The notes under the pieces were generated by a model, which was not told the origin of the DNA, did no database searches, and saw only the letters and a list, made by a program, of their open reading frames with translations. A stretch of 64,000 nt of DNA from Candidatus Burkholderia verschuerenii (GTDB lineage: Bacteria > Pseudomonadota > Gammaproteobacteria > Burkholderiales > Burkholderiaceae). Positions within the stretch are counted from its first letter, which is position 1. Each line of letters begins with the position of its first letter. This document shows, in pieces, positions 51,298 through 62,483 of the stretch. The stretch is from assembly GCF_001189365.1 (NCBI RefSeq), contig NZ_LFJJ01000004.1, positions 17,068 through 81,067 of the forward strand. Reading direction: 5' to 3'. Position numbers and translations under genes: made by a program.

Positions 51298-51326
51298 AGC
51301 GGCGCGCGCGGCGCCGGCGCAAGATG

Positions 51327-52349
51327 TCACTGTTGACTGAGCGACATCGACAGCAGGCGCGCGGTGATATCGACGATGGGAATCACGCGGTTGTAGGCCA
51401 TGCGCGTCGGGCCGATCACCCCGAGCGTGCCGACGATCTTGCCGTTCACTTCATACGGCGCGGTGACGACGCTCATTTCCTCGATCGGCACGAGATTCGA
51501 TTCGCCGCCAATAAAAATTTGCACGCCCTGAGCGTGACTCGACACATCCAGCAATTGCAGGAGGTTGGTCTTTTGATCGAACAAATCGAACAGTTTGCGC
51601 AGCCGCGCCATGTCGGACGAGAGGTCCGCCACTTCGAGCAGGTTGCGCTCGCCGGAAATCAGCACGGTGTCGTTGGGATCGGTCTCGGCCGTGCTCGCGA
51701 CGACGGCCGCGTGCATCAGCGTGGTCATGTCGCCGCGCAGTTGATCGATTTCCTCGCGCAGTCGGCGGCGTACCTCGTCGAAGGACAGGCCCGCGAAATG
51801 CGCGTTGATATAGTTCGACGCCTCGATGAGTTGCGCAGGCGAATAATCGCGCTGCGTCGCGACGATACGGTTCTGCACGTCGCCCTCGGGCGTGACGATG
51901 ATCAGCAGAATGCGCTTGTCCGACAGCCGCATGAACTCGATCTGCTTGAACATGTGACTGCGGCGCGGCGTGAGAATGACCCCGGCGAACGACGACAGAC
52001 TGGACAGCACGCTGGCGGCGGCCGCGACGATCTTCTGCGGCTCCTCGCCCTGCAGACGCGTCTTGACGGCGGTGGTCATCGCCTCGTCCTGCGGCACTTC
52101 GACGGTCAGCATGGTGTCGACGAACAGCCGGTAGCCGCGCGGCGTGGGAATGCGCCCCGCCGACGTGTGCGGACTGGCAACCAGCCCGAGGTCTTCGAGA
52201 TCCGACATGACGTTACGGATCGTCGCGGGACTCAGCTCCAGGCCGGAGTGGCGTGATAACGTGCGCGAACCGACCGGCTGACCTTCGGCGATGTAGCGCT
52301 CGATCAACGTCTTCAGGAGGGTTTGTGCACGTGGGTCTAGCATGGGCAA
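51327..52349 (-). CDS. hrcA: Heat-inducible transcription repressor HrcA
   Basis: Repressor of CIRCE-controlled chaperone genes such as groESL. The 340-residue protein has an N-terminal winged helix ([66 protein letters not shown] in outline, 4-68) and the long GAF-like HrcA domain to about 330. No CIRCE inverted repeat is visible in its own promoter, near grpE or near dnaK here, so in this window chaperone control appears to rest on sigma-32 alone. Confidence 0.96.
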   Translation of the reverse strand: MPMLDPRAQTLLKTLIERYIAEGQPVGSRTLSRHSGLELSPATIRNVMSDLEDLGLVASPHTSAGRIPTPRGYRLFVDTMLTVEVPQDEAMTTAVKTRLQGEEPQKIVAAAASVLSSLSSFAGVILTPRRSHMFKQIEFMRLSDKRILLIIVTPEGDVQNRIVATQRDYSPAQLIEASNYINAHFAGLSFDEVRRRLREEIDQLRGDMTTLMHAAVVASTAETDPNDTVLISGERNLLEVADLSSDMARLRKLFDLFDQKTNLLQLLDVSSHAQGVQIFIGGESNLVPIEEMSVVTAPYEVNGKIVGTLGVIGPTRMAYNRVIPIVDITARLLSMSLSQQ

Positions 52350-52574
52350 ATTCTAGCGCAAGGGATTGTCACGCGGCGCACCGCACGGCGGCGCGCGACG
52401 CGCCAACACATTCGGGACCGGCTCATGCACTGTTCAATGTTTGCTCCATTCTAACGACAAACCGTGCGTCTGCTCCGCGCGCCTGCCAACCGAACGCCGT
52501 ACATGACTCTGTTATGACGTGCGGGCGCCGCGCACACGGTTCTTTTCGCCTTGTACCTATGGTGTAATGCCGGC

Positions 52575-53465
52575 ATGGAAATTGGACAGTTCAAGACCGT
52601 CGCCCTCGTGGGACGCACCAACACGCCCGGCATCGAGACGCCGTTGCGATCGCTCGCCGATCTGATCGCGAAGCAAGGCTTCGAAGTCGTCTTCGAGGCG
52701 GGCACCGCGAAAGACGTCGGCGTGACGGAATACCCGGCGCTTTCGATCGCCGAAATCGGCGCGCGCGCGGACGTTGCCGTCGTGCTCGGCGGCGACGGCA
52801 CGATGCTCGGCGTCGGCCGGCAGCTCGCGCCGTACAAGACGCCGCTCATCGGCGTGAATCACGGGCGGCTCGGCTTCATCACCGATATTCCGCTCACGGA
52901 CATGCGCGAACTCGTGCCGCAGATGCTGGCCGGCCAGTTCGAGCGCGAGGAGCGCAGCCTGCTGGAGGCGCGCATCGTCCGTAACGACAAGCCGATCTAC
53001 CACGCGCTCGCGTTCAACGACGTCGTAGTGAATCGAAGCGGCTTCTCGGGCATGGCGGAACTGCGCGTGTCGGTCGACGGCCACTTCATGTACAACCAGC
53101 GTTCGGACGGTCTGATCGTCGCGACGCCGACCGGCTCGACCGCGTACGCGTTGTCGTCGTCGGGGCCGATTCTGCATCCGCAGTTGCAGGGCTTCGTGCT
53201 GGTGCCGATCGCGCCGCACTCGCTGTCGAATCGACCGATCGTGCTGCCGGACGATTCCAAGGTCGTCATCCAGATCATCGGCGGGCGAGATGTGAACGTG
53301 AATTTCGACATGCAGTCGTTCACCGCTGTCGAGCTGAACGATTCGATCGAAGTGCGGCGCTCGCGGCATACCGTGCCGGTGCTGCATCCGGTCGGCTACA
53401 GCAGTTTCGCCACGCTGCGCAAGAAGCTGCACTGGAACGAGCATCCGTCGCAGGACGCCGTCTGA
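52575..53465 (+). CDS. nadK: NAD kinase
   Basis: Makes NADP+ from NAD+ using ATP or polyphosphate. The 296-residue protein has the [11 protein letters not shown] motif (72-82, catalytic Asp), [10 protein letters not shown], the [10 protein letters not shown] stretch and [22 protein letters not shown] 52575 is chosen over an upstream in-frame ATG at 52551. It is divergent from hrcA and 29 bases upstream of recN, a common pairing. Confidence 0.96.
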   Translation: MEIGQFKTVALVGRTNTPGIETPLRSLADLIAKQGFEVVFEAGTAKDVGVTEYPALSIAEIGARADVAVVLGGDGTMLGVGRQLAPYKTPLIGVNHGRLGFITDIPLTDMRELVPQMLAGQFEREERSLLEARIVRNDKPIYHALAFNDVVVNRSGFSGMAELRVSVDGHFMYNQRSDGLIVATPTGSTAYALSSSGPILHPQLQGFVLVPIAPHSLSNRPIVLPDDSKVVIQIIGGRDVNVNFDMQSFTAVELNDSIEVRRSRHTVPVLHPVGYSSFATLRKKLHWNEHPSQDAV

Positions 53466-53494
53466 TCCGCCCGACCCCCTTCCCCGAAGCGTCC

Positions 53495-55147
53495 ATGCTC
53501 CGTCATCTGTCCATTCGAGACTTCGTCATCGTCGCCACGCTGGATATCGAGTTCGATTCCGGCTTCACGGTTTTTTCGGGTGAAACCGGCGCGGGCAAGT
53601 CGATTCTCATCGACGCCCTCGCCCTCACGCTCGGGGCGCGCGCCGACGCCAGCGTGATCCGCACCGGCGAATCGCGCGCCGATATCATCGCCGAATTCGA
53701 TGCCTATCCGCAAGTCGCGCGCTGGCTGGAAGAACACGCGCTCGGTCAGGACGGCGACGTGGTGATGCTGCGCCGCGTGATCGACGCAGGCGGGCGCTCG
53801 CGGGCGTTCATCAACGGCACGCCCGCGACGCTCACGCAGTTGCGCGAAGTGGGCGAGATGCTCGTCGATATCCACGGCCAGCACGCGCATCAGTTATTGA
53901 TGCGTCCGGACGCGCAGCGCGAACTGTTCGATACGCATGCCGGTTTGACCGATAGCGCCGCCGGCGTGAATCGCGCGTGGCGGGCGTGGCGCGATGCGCA
54001 GCACGCCATCGACGAAGCGCAAAGCCGCGATCGCGAATTGCAACTGGAGCGCGAGCGTCTTGCCTGGCAGTTGAGCGAATTCGACAAGCTCGCGTCGCAA
54101 CCGGGCGAATGGGAAGAAGTGAGCGCGGAGCATCATCGGTTGTCGCATTCGGCGAGTCTGATCGACGACGTGCAAGGCGCGCTCGGCGCCTTGTCCGAAT
54201 CCGACGACGCGATGATCTCGCAGCTCGGCTCGATCATCTCGAAGCTGCGCGGTCTCGCCGATATCGATCCCGAACTGAACGATGCGCTCGCCGCGCTCGA
54301 ACCGGCGGAAATCCAGTTGCAGGAAGCGTCGTATTCGCTGTCGCACTATGCGCAGCGGCTGGAACTCGATCCGGACCGGCTCGCGCAGGTCGAAAAGCGC
54401 ATGGAACAGTTGCATTCGACGGCGCGCAAATTCCGCCTTCTGCCGGAAACGCTGCCGGAGGAACACGAGGCGCGTCGCCGTCAACTGGCCGAACTCGATG
54501 CTGCCGCGGACCTCGATGCGCTGAACGCGGCTGTCGAAAAAGCCAAAGGCGCGTACTTCGATCAGGCGAAGGTGTTGTCGAAGGCGCGCGCCAAGGCGGC
54601 AAAGGCGTTGTCGAAAGCCGTCACCGAAGGCATGCAGGAGTTGTCGATGGCGGGCGGCAGCTTCGACGTCGCGCTCGTGCCGCTCGCCGATGGCGGCGCG
54701 AACGGGCTGGAGCAGATCGAATTCCGCGTTGCGGGTCACGCAGGCGTGGCGCTCAGGCCGCTCGCGAAAGTTGCATCGGGCGGCGAACTGGCGCGGATCA
54801 GTCTCGCGCTCGCCGTGATCGCCAGCGCCGCGAGCCCGACACCGACGCTGATCTTCGACGAAGTGGACACGGGTATCGGCGGTGGCGTGGCGGAAGTGGT
54901 CGGGCGTCTGCTGCATCAGCTCGGACGCGATCGCCAAGTGCTGTGCGTCACGCACTTGCCGCAAGTCGCGGCGCGCGGCGATCAGCACTTCCAGGTCGCG
55001 AAGTCATCGGACGATGCGGGCGGCACGGTCAGCACCGTCACCGCATTGAGCCGTGCCAAGCGCGTCGAGGAAGTGGCGCGCATGCTCGGCGGGCTGGAGA
55101 TTACCGCGACCACGCGCAAGCATGCGAAGGAGATGTTGGCGGCGTGA
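53495..55147 (+). CDS. recN: DNA repair protein RecN
   Basis: SMC-like ATPase for double-strand-break repair. The 550-residue protein has FSGETGAGKSILIDAL (28-43, Walker A), a long coiled-coil middle (about 150-380) and the C-terminal ABC signature LAKVASGGELARISLALAV, Walker B TLIFDEVDTGIGG and VTHLPQVA. Complete and in frame. Probably in an operon with nadK. It is convergent with glnE, stops 6 bases apart. Confidence 0.96.
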   Translation: MLRHLSIRDFVIVATLDIEFDSGFTVFSGETGAGKSILIDALALTLGARADASVIRTGESRADIIAEFDAYPQVARWLEEHALGQDGDVVMLRRVIDAGGRSRAFINGTPATLTQLREVGEMLVDIHGQHAHQLLMRPDAQRELFDTHAGLTDSAAGVNRAWRAWRDAQHAIDEAQSRDRELQLERERLAWQLSEFDKLASQPGEWEEVSAEHHRLSHSASLIDDVQGALGALSESDDAMISQLGSIISKLRGLADIDPELNDALAALEPAEIQLQEASYSLSHYAQRLELDPDRLAQVEKRMEQLHSTARKFRLLPETLPEEHEARRRQLAELDAAADLDALNAAVEKAKGAYFDQAKVLSKARAKAAKALSKAVTEGMQELSMAGGSFDVALVPLADGGANGLEQIEFRVAGHAGVALRPLAKVASGGELARISLALAVIASAASPTPTLIFDEVDTGIGGGVAEVVGRLLHQLGRDRQVLCVTHLPQVAARGDQHFQVAKSSDDAGGTVSTVTALSRAKRVEEVARMLGGLEITATTRKHAKEMLAA

Positions 55148-55153
55148 CGTGGA

Positions 55154-57943
55154 TCAACCCACCGAAAACACCCGCTCCCACAACGCCGTCACCAGCTCCC
55201 GCTCGCGCACCTGATCGGGCTGAACCCGCGCCTTCTCCATCCCGTCCAGCCGCAGCGTGTGCTGCAGCTTGCGGTAATGCCGGTACACCGCGCCGATTGC
55301 ATCCGCCTCTTCTTCCGCGATCAGCCCGCTCTTCGCCGCGATCTTCAGCAGCGTGATATTCCCCGCGTTCCGTACGAACTCGCGATGCTCCCGCGAATGC
55401 AGCAGCACCCAGTACTGCACGATGAACTCGATATCGACCATCCCGCCGCGATCGTGCTTCAGATCGAACAGATCGCTGCGATTCGGATGCCCCGTATAGA
55501 CGCGTTCACGCATCGCGACGATCTCGCGCGCCAGCGCCGCCGCATCGCGTTCCATCACGAGCACATCGGCGCGGATGGCTTCGAACTGCGCGCCGATCTC
55601 CGCATCGCCGGCGCAGAAACGCGCGCGCGACAGCGCCTGATACTCCCACACCCAAGCCGTATTCGCCGACGCGCTGCTCTCGCGAATCTGGTACTGACGG
55701 AACGAATCGAGACTCGTCACCAGCATCCCCGATTCGCCGTTCGGACGCAGACGCAAGTCGACGTCGAACAGCGTGCCCGCGCCGGTCGCGGCCGTGAGCC
55801 AGGTGATCAGACGGCGCGTGAAGGTCGTGTAGATATCGGATGCATCGGGATGCGGATCGTCGAAGAGGAAAATCAGATCGAGGTCGGACGCGTAACCCAG
55901 TTCCTTGCCGCCGAGCTTGCCGTACGCGATCACCGAGAAACGCGCCACGTCCTGATGGCGCTTCGGGAACTGCTTCCACACGGTCCGCACGGTGACGTCG
56001 AGCACGGCATCGGCGAGTTCGGACAGGCGATCGCTGACATGCTCGACCGTGAGATGCCCAGCGAGATCGATCAGCAGAATGCGGAACACTTCGGCCTGAT
56101 GCGCGTGCCGCAGCAAATCCATCTGATGTTCCGCGTCCTCGGTGACATCGAGGCGATGAGTCAGCGAACGCTTGAACGCTTCCCAGTCGAACGGGCTGGC
56201 GATGGCTTCGTCGTCGAGCAATTCGTCGAGCAATTGCGGATGGCGGATCAGATAGCCCGACGCCCAGCGCGAGCCCGACAACACCGACAACACGCGCTCC
56301 AGCGCCGCCGGATATTCCGTCAGCAGCGCGAGATACGCGCCGCGCCGCCCGACCGCTTCGAGCAGATCGAACAGGCGCGCGATGGTCTCGCCGCGCCGCG
56401 CCGCGTCGATCGACTGCGCGGCTTCGAGCGCGCGCTGCGCGACCACGTCGAAGCGCTCGCGGTTCGGCTCCGGCAAGCTCGCGTAGCGCGACGAATTCCA
56501 CACGCCGGTCAGGCGCGCGCGCGCCGGCGCCGGGTCCGCGAAGCCGAGTTCGACGAGCCGCGCGCTCAAGTCGTCCTGAGCGGAATCGTCGGCGAGCGCG
56601 CTGCTCCAGATCTGCGATGCCGCCGAATCGTCGGCGACGCCGCAGCCGTTTTCGCCGCCGATCTTGTCCGCGAAAATCTCGTCGAACTGTTGCTCGACGA
56701 ACTCGCGATGCGCGTCCAGCGTTTCCATCAGGGCCGCGTAGTCGGCAAAGCCGAGCGACTTCACGAGCAGCGCGCGCTCGTCATCGGCGACGGGCATCGC
56801 GTGCGTCTGCGCATCGTTGCGATATTGCAGCCGATGCTCGATCGTGCGCAAAAACAGATAAGCCGCGTGCAGCGCATCGCACACGGAACGCGCGAGCAGA
56901 CCGTGCACGGCGGCGCGTTCGAGCACGGCGAGCGTCGGCCGCACGCGAAAATCCGCTGCCTGCCCGCCGCGAATCAACTGAAATACCTGCGCGCTGAACT
57001 CGATTTCGCGAATACCGCCGCGCCCGAGCTTGATGTCGTCGGCCTTGTCGGGTCGCATGCTGACGCGCCGCCGCGCTTCCTGCCGAATCTGCTGATGCAG
57101 CGAACGAATCGCCGAAATCACGCCGTAGTCGAGATAGCGCCGATAGATAAACGGCGTCGCGATCGCTTCGAGCTGCTTGACGAGTCGCTGCGCCGAGTCG
57201 CTCGCGGTCTCCGACACGATGCGCCCCTTGATCCACGCATAGCGCTCCCACTCGCGGCCCTGCACGTAGAAATACTCTTCGAGCATGCCGAGGCTGCACA
57301 CCAGCGGACCCGAATCGCCGTTCGGCCGCAGCCGCATGTCGACGCGGAACACGTAACCGTCCTGCGTGATTTCGGCGAGCGCGCCGATCAGCCGGCGTCC
57401 GAGACGTGTGAAGAATTCCTGCGTCGTGAGCGGCGAGCGTTTGCCGCCCGCGGTCTCGCCATCGTCTTCGTAGACGAAGATCAGATCGATATCCGACGAC
57501 GCATTCAGCTCGCGCCCGCCCAGCTTCCCCATCCCGACGACACCGAGCGTCAGCCGTTCGCCTTCGGGCCCGCGCGGCTCGCCGAAGATCGCTTCGAGGT
57601 CGGCGGACAACACCGCGATGGCGCGCTGGATCGTCACTTCGGCGAGATCGGTCATCGCGCCGGTGACCTCGGCTACACTCGCGGACCCGGCGAGGTCGCG
57701 TTCCATCACCGTGCAGAACACTTCGGTGCGCAAACGGCGCAGCGCGGTCTTGAGCGTGGCTTCGTCGAGCGCGCCGGCCGTCACGCACTGCGCGCAGTGT
57801 TCGTCGAGACGCGCTTCGATCCACGCGCGCGTGACCGGCGCCTCGCGCCATTGCGCGACGTTCGTCGCCAGTTCGGGACGCGCCGAGTAAGCGCGCGCTG
57901 CATAGTTGGAATAGTCGGAACTGAGGAGAGTCGTATCAGTCAT
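55154..57943 (-). CDS. glnE: Glutamine synthetase adenylyltransferase / deadenylase
   Basis: Bifunctional regulator that adenylylates and deadenylylates glutamine synthetase in response to nitrogen status. The 929-residue protein has two homologous nucleotidyltransferase domains, each with a metal DxD: SSDIDLIFVYEDDGE in the N-terminal half (about 160-175) and ASDLDLIFLFDDPHPD in the C-terminal half (about 690-705), plus the linker R domain. ATG 57943 is selected over an upstream in-frame start by homology to the usual MTDxxLLS opening. Intact over 2.8 kb. Confidence 0.95.
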   Translation of the reverse strand: MTDTTLLSSDYSNYAARAYSARPELATNVAQWREAPVTRAWIEARLDEHCAQCVTAGALDEATLKTALRRLRTEVFCTVMERDLAGSASVAEVTGAMTDLAEVTIQRAIAVLSADLEAIFGEPRGPEGERLTLGVVGMGKLGGRELNASSDIDLIFVYEDDGETAGGKRSPLTTQEFFTRLGRRLIGALAEITQDGYVFRVDMRLRPNGDSGPLVCSLGMLEEYFYVQGREWERYAWIKGRIVSETASDSAQRLVKQLEAIATPFIYRRYLDYGVISAIRSLHQQIRQEARRRVSMRPDKADDIKLGRGGIREIEFSAQVFQLIRGGQAADFRVRPTLAVLERAAVHGLLARSVCDALHAAYLFLRTIEHRLQYRNDAQTHAMPVADDERALLVKSLGFADYAALMETLDAHREFVEQQFDEIFADKIGGENGCGVADDSAASQIWSSALADDSAQDDLSARLVELGFADPAPARARLTGVWNSSRYASLPEPNRERFDVVAQRALEAAQSIDAARRGETIARLFDLLEAVGRRGAYLALLTEYPAALERVLSVLSGSRWASGYLIRHPQLLDELLDDEAIASPFDWEAFKRSLTHRLDVTEDAEHQMDLLRHAHQAEVFRILLIDLAGHLTVEHVSDRLSELADAVLDVTVRTVWKQFPKRHQDVARFSVIAYGKLGGKELGYASDLDLIFLFDDPHPDASDIYTTFTRRLITWLTAATGAGTLFDVDLRLRPNGESGMLVTSLDSFRQYQIRESSASANTAWVWEYQALSRARFCAGDAEIGAQFEAIRADVLVMERDAAALAREIVAMRERVYTGHPNRSDLFDLKHDRGGMVDIEFIVQYWVLLHSREHREFVRNAGNITLLKIAAKSGLIAEEEADAIGAVYRHYRKLQHTLRLDGMEKARVQPDQVRERELVTALWERVFSVG

Positions 57944-58082
57944 GAAAGGTTGGGCTCGCACATTGCTCAATGTCGCTGCTCGATGTCCAGTGTCCCCGCG
58001 CAAACCGCCGTCACGCTTTTGACACCGTGTTACATTGCAACGTCAATCACACAAAACTACCATATCGCCCGAACGCCGCAGC

Positions 58083-61000
58083 ATGTCCGACAGCAGACGA
58101 TCCGTCGACCCGACCGAAGTTGGACAAGCCAAGCCCAGCGGCAACGCCGAGCGCGTCCTGTCGCGTGTCCTGAAAATCCTGCTCGTCATCGCCGCCGTGA
58201 TTTACTTCGCGGTGGCGGGCATTTATATCGTGCTGCGCTTCGTCGTGCTGCCGCAAGCCGATGCGTTTCGTCCGCGCATCGAGCAGATGGTGTCGTCGAA
58301 GATTCACGCGCAGCTGCATATCGGCCGCATTTCCACGCGATGGTCGGGACTCCAGCCGACGCTCGATATCGACAATCTGCGTATCGATGCCGCCGACGGT
58401 TCGCCCGGACTCGCCGTGCCGCACGCGAGCGCGCGCGTCGCGTGGTCGTCGCTGTTGCATCTTCAGCCGCGCCTCGCCGATCTCACCGTCGATGGTCCCG
58501 ATGTGATCATCGCGCGCGATACGCACGGGCAGATCAGCGTCGCGGGCGTGCCGATTCCGGCGCATCGTTCGAACTCGAATGCGTTCACGTCGTGGCTGCT
58601 CGGGCAGCAACATATCGTGCTGCGCGACGGCACGCTGCGCTGGCGCGATGCCCAGCACGCCGCGCCCGAAGTCGCGTTCAAACGCCTGCAACTCGCGATC
58701 GAAAACGACGGCACGCGGCATCGGCTCGCCTTGAAAGCGCCCGCCGACGGCGATCTGCTGCACGGCCCGCTCGACTTTCGCGCGGACTTCCGCCACGAGC
58801 CCTTCACCGCGATGGGCGCGCCCGCCAACTGGACCGGCCGTCTCTATCTGTCCACCGGCCCGCTCGATCTGCCGACCCTCGCGCGCTATGTGAAGCTGCC
58901 GTTCACGATGTACGGCGGACGCGTCGATAACCGCATCTGGCTCGACTTCGCGCGCGGGCAATTGCAGAGCGCGTCCGGTCAACTGACGGGCGCGGATGTC
59001 GGCCTGCGCGTGCGCGCGACGCAGCCGCGTCTCGACATGCCGGTCGCGCACATGAACTGGACGATCGGTCACCAGGAAGGCACGTACACGCTGTCGCTGT
59101 CCGATGTCTACGCCGAACTCGGCCAGCCGCCCGCCGCCGATGGCACGCCCGTATCACGTCTGCTGGCCTCGCATACGCTGGAAGGCGTGTATCGGCCGGC
59201 CGCCGTCGGCAAGGGCCAAATGTTCCGCGTGTCGGGCGATCGCGTCGACCTCGGCATTCTCGCGGACTTTCTGCGCGCGCTGCCGTTGCCGTCGCGCGTG
59301 CTCAACGAACTGGTGCGCTACAACCCGCACGGCCAGATCGCCGACTATACGATCTACACCGAACGCGCCGCGCCGAAGACCGACGAGGAAGCACAACGTC
59401 AGCGCGAAAAAGGCGACGTGCCGCTGCTGCATTACGCGTTCAAGGGCAAGCTCGAAGGCATCAGCGTGCAGGCGCAGGAGCCGCCGCCGGGACTCACGAT
59501 CAACAATCATCCGCGGCCGGGCATTCCGGGCATCGAGAATCTGTGGGGTTCGGTCGATGCCAACGAAGCGAAGGGTTCCATCGATATCGACACGAAGAAC
59601 GCGGCCGTTACGATTCCCGGTGCCTTCGACGATCCGCGCCTGACCTTCGATTCGATCCAGGGTCACGCGAGCTGGACCGTCGCCGATGCGATCGCGCCCG
59701 GCCAGTTGCGCCGCGCCTTCACGATCCAGCTCGATACGCTGCGCGTGAAGAACGCCGACACCGAAGCCGAAGCGACCGCGACATACTGGAACCAGGGCTC
59801 GGGACGCGGCAATCTCGATCTGAAGGCGAATATCGATCATCTGAAGGTGACGAGCCTCGTGCGCTATCTGCCGACGAGCCTCAACGAGCGCGTGCGGACC
59901 TATATCGGCCACGCGTTGCAGGCGGGCACGGCGCGTCACGGCACGATCGAAGTGCACGGCGATCTCACCAAATTCCCGTACTCGAAATTCCCCGACGCGG
60001 GTCAGTTCAAAATCGTCGCGCCGTTCACGGGCGGCCGATTCGATCCGACGCCCTTCCCGCCGCGCAAGATGATGAACGGCACGCCGCAAATCTGGCCGGG
60101 CTTCGACGGCATCGACGGCACGTTTCATCTGGCGCAGAACAAGCTCGGCTTCGATATCCAGCGCGGACACTATCGCGGCGTGCGCGTATCGACGGTGACG
60201 GGACGTATCGACGATCTCGGCAATCGCGAAGGCAAGCTGTGGATCGACGGCCGCGCGCACGGGCCGCTCGCCGACATGCTGCATTACGTCGACGAGAGCT
60301 CGCTCGGCATCATGGCCAAGCATGCGACGCGCAAGATCGACACGAAGGGCGACGCCGCGCTGGCGCTCACGCTCGGCATTCCGCGTTACCGGCCGCCCGC
60401 GCCGCTGTCGCCGATCAAGACCGACTACAAAGGCTCGCTCACCTTCGCCGACGACGAAATCCGCTACGGCAATCTGCCGCCGCTCACGCATCTGCACGGC
60501 CGCGCGGATTTCGCCGAAAAAACCGTCACGCTCGATGCCCTCACCGCGCAACTGCTCGGCGGCGACGTGCGCGCGAAAGGCGGCGTGAAGCCCGACGGCA
60601 GCTATACCTTCGATGTCAACGGCCGCGTCGGCGCGGATCTGGCTCAGCGGCTCGAGGCGCGCATCACGCCGCAGACCAAGGCGTTCCTGCAACGCATCAC
60701 CGGGACCGCGCCGTATGAACTGCATGTGCATGGCATCAAAAAGGCGCTGCCAGTCGTGCAGGCCAGTTCGGATCTGACCGGCATCGGCTTCGATCTGCCC
60801 GCGCCGTTTGGCAAGGCGCAAGGCGAGCCGATGCCCTTTTCGTTCACCTTCAAACCCTTGCCGCAAGGTTCCGACGATCCCAACGCGCCGAACGATCAGG
60901 ACAATCTGCACGACGCGCGTCTGACGCTCGGCCCGTTGCAGGCGCATTACCTGTTGCAGCAGATCGGGCAGGCGCGCGTCAATGTCGATCCGCAAAATCC

Positions 61001-62423
61001 CGCGCAGCCGATGGACCTGCGCGCGCGCCTGAAGGTCGTGCGCGGCGCGATCGCGGTGAACAAGCCGGCGGATTTGCCGTCGCAAGGCGTGGCGGCCGTC
61101 GTCGATCTGAACGAGCTCGATGCCGACGCGTGGCGCAAGGTGTTCGCCTATATCAGCGCCGACGCGCAAGCCCAGTCGCCCGCCGCCGACGTCAATGCGC
61201 CGCGTCCGCCGATCCCGGAGACCGTGCGCCAGTTCCTGCCCAAACGCGCCGCGATCCACTTCACGACGCTCAAGCTCGCCAATCGCCGCTGGGAAAACGT
61301 CGCGATCGGCGCGACCGAAACCGATCGAAAGTGGCAGGCGAACGTGGCATCGAATCAGGTGTCGGGCTATCTCGCGTGGACGCCGGGACCGACGCCGCAA
61401 AGTCCCGGCGCATTGCAGGCGCGTTTCGCCAAGGTCGTGATTCCCGAGAAAACCGAGGACGATCTGCTCGGCCGGGTGGTGCGCAAGCCGCCGCGCAACA
61501 TGCCGTCGATCGATCTGATCGTCAACGAACTGGTGTATCGCAACCGCGATCTGGGCCGCCTCGAAGTCGACGCGCACAACGATTTCGTCACCGACGATCC
61601 GGTCTGGACGCTCGACAAGTTCGAACTCGCCAACGACGACGCGACGCTCTCCGCCAACGCGACCTGGCGCGATCTGCCGGGCGCGACCGTGATGCGCGCC
61701 GCCCAGCAGGAAACCATGCCCTACGACACCGACGACGACATTCCGCGCCGCACGTCGCTCGATTTCAAACTCGACGTGAAGAACGGCGGCCAGTTGATGG
61801 ATCTCTTCGGCCTGCCGCGCACGGTCAAGGGCGGCAGCGGCACGGTGACGGGCCACGCGGGCTGGAACGGCGGCCCGACCAATATCGACATGACGACGCT
61901 CGACGGCAACGCCGATGTCGAGCTCAAACACGGGCAGATTCTGCGCGCCCCGGGCGCGGCGAAGTGGCTCGGCATTTTCAGCCTGCGCAGCCTCGCGAAT
62001 CTGCTGACGCTGCATTTCGAGGATGTGGTCGGCAAGGGGTTGCCGTTCGAGAAGATCACCGGCCACGCGAAGATCGACAACGGCATCGGCCGCACCGACG
62101 ACTTCACGATGATCACCTCGCCCGCGCGCGTGCGGATGCAAGGCCTCGTCGATCTGCCGAAGCAGACGCAGGATCTGAACGTGAAGGTGATCCCGACCGT
62201 CGGCGCGGGGACGCTCGCGATCGGCGCGGCGGTAATCAATCCGCTGCTCGGACTCGGCGCGCTCGCGGCCGATGTCGCGCTGTCGAAGTCGATCCAGAAG
62301 GCCTTCGAAATCGACTATTCGATCACCGGTTCGTGGCAAAAACCGGTCGTCCAGCGACTGCACGGCGATCAGGGTAAGATCGAAACACCTGCCGCCACGC
62401 CTATTCCGTCAGTGGCTCAATAA
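58083..62423 (+). CDS. yhdP: AsmA-like envelope protein YhdP (phospholipid transport family)
   Basis: A 1,446-residue inner-membrane-anchored periplasmic protein of the YhdP/TamB/AsmA group, implicated in phospholipid transfer to the outer membrane. One transmembrane helix lies near 33-55 (ILLVIAAVIYFAVAGIYIVLRF). The very long beta-rich region (DUF3971-like) ends in an AsmA-type C-terminal domain with GSGTVTGHAGW, VELKHGQILRAPGAAKWLGIFSLRSLANLL and VKVIPTVGAGTLAIGAAVINPLLGLGAL. It is divergent from glnE and followed closely by the nitrilase and tldD genes, a usual order. No frame break across 4.3 kb. Confidence 0.93.
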   Translation: MSDSRRSVDPTEVGQAKPSGNAERVLSRVLKILLVIAAVIYFAVAGIYIVLRFVVLPQADAFRPRIEQMVSSKIHAQLHIGRISTRWSGLQPTLDIDNLRIDAADGSPGLAVPHASARVAWSSLLHLQPRLADLTVDGPDVIIARDTHGQISVAGVPIPAHRSNSNAFTSWLLGQQHIVLRDGTLRWRDAQHAAPEVAFKRLQLAIENDGTRHRLALKAPADGDLLHGPLDFRADFRHEPFTAMGAPANWTGRLYLSTGPLDLPTLARYVKLPFTMYGGRVDNRIWLDFARGQLQSASGQLTGADVGLRVRATQPRLDMPVAHMNWTIGHQEGTYTLSLSDVYAELGQPPAADGTPVSRLLASHTLEGVYRPAAVGKGQMFRVSGDRVDLGILADFLRALPLPSRVLNELVRYNPHGQIADYTIYTERAAPKTDEEAQRQREKGDVPLLHYAFKGKLEGISVQAQEPPPGLTINNHPRPGIPGIENLWGSVDANEAKGSIDIDTKNAAVTIPGAFDDPRLTFDSIQGHASWTVADAIAPGQLRRAFTIQLDTLRVKNADTEAEATATYWNQGSGRGNLDLKANIDHLKVTSLVRYLPTSLNERVRTYIGHALQAGTARHGTIEVHGDLTKFPYSKFPDAGQFKIVAPFTGGRFDPTPFPPRKMMNGTPQIWPGFDGIDGTFHLAQNKLGFDIQRGHYRGVRVSTVTGRIDDLGNREGKLWIDGRAHGPLADMLHYVDESSLGIMAKHATRKIDTKGDAALALTLGIPRYRPPAPLSPIKTDYKGSLTFADDEIRYGNLPPLTHLHGRADFAEKTVTLDALTAQLLGGDVRAKGGVKPDGSYTFDVNGRVGADLAQRLEARITPQTKAFLQRITGTAPYELHVHGIKKALPVVQASSDLTGIGFDLPAPFGKAQGEPMPFSFTFKPLPQGSDDPNAPNDQDNLHDARLTLGPLQAHYLLQQIGQARVNVDPQNPAQPMDLRARLKVVRGAIAVNKPADLPSQGVAAVVDLNELDADAWRKVFAYISADAQAQSPAADVNAPRPPIPETVRQFLPKRAAIHFTTLKLANRRWENVAIGATETDRKWQANVASNQVSGYLAWTPGPTPQSPGALQARFAKVVIPEKTEDDLLGRVVRKPPRNMPSIDLIVNELVYRNRDLGRLEVDAHNDFVTDDPVWTLDKFELANDDATLSANATWRDLPGATVMRAAQQETMPYDTDDDIPRRTSLDFKLDVKNGGQLMDLFGLPRTVKGGSGTVTGHAGWNGGPTNIDMTTLDGNADVELKHGQILRAPGAAKWLGIFSLRSLANLLTLHFEDVVGKGLPFEKITGHAKIDNGIGRTDDFTMITSPARVRMQGLVDLPKQTQDLNVKVIPTVGAGTLAIGAAVINPLLGLGALAADVALSKSIQKAFEIDYSITGSWQKPVVQRLHGDQGKIETPAATPIPSVAQ

Positions 62424-62483
62424 AAGCGTCGTGGCCGGACTCCGCCCTATTTTCGTCACCTTTTTGCAATCTCAGCGAGAAAC

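Noticed and set aside
55259..58930. A 1,223-codon open frame on the plus strand opposite glnE
   Set aside because: It is the complement of glnE, whose two DxD catalytic domains are unmistakable; the antisense product has no recognisable motif.
59154..62363. A 1,069-codon open frame on the minus strand across yhdP
   Set aside because: Antisense shadow of yhdP caused by high GC3; the translation is Arg/His/Ala-rich without domains, and the plus-strand protein has clear family features.
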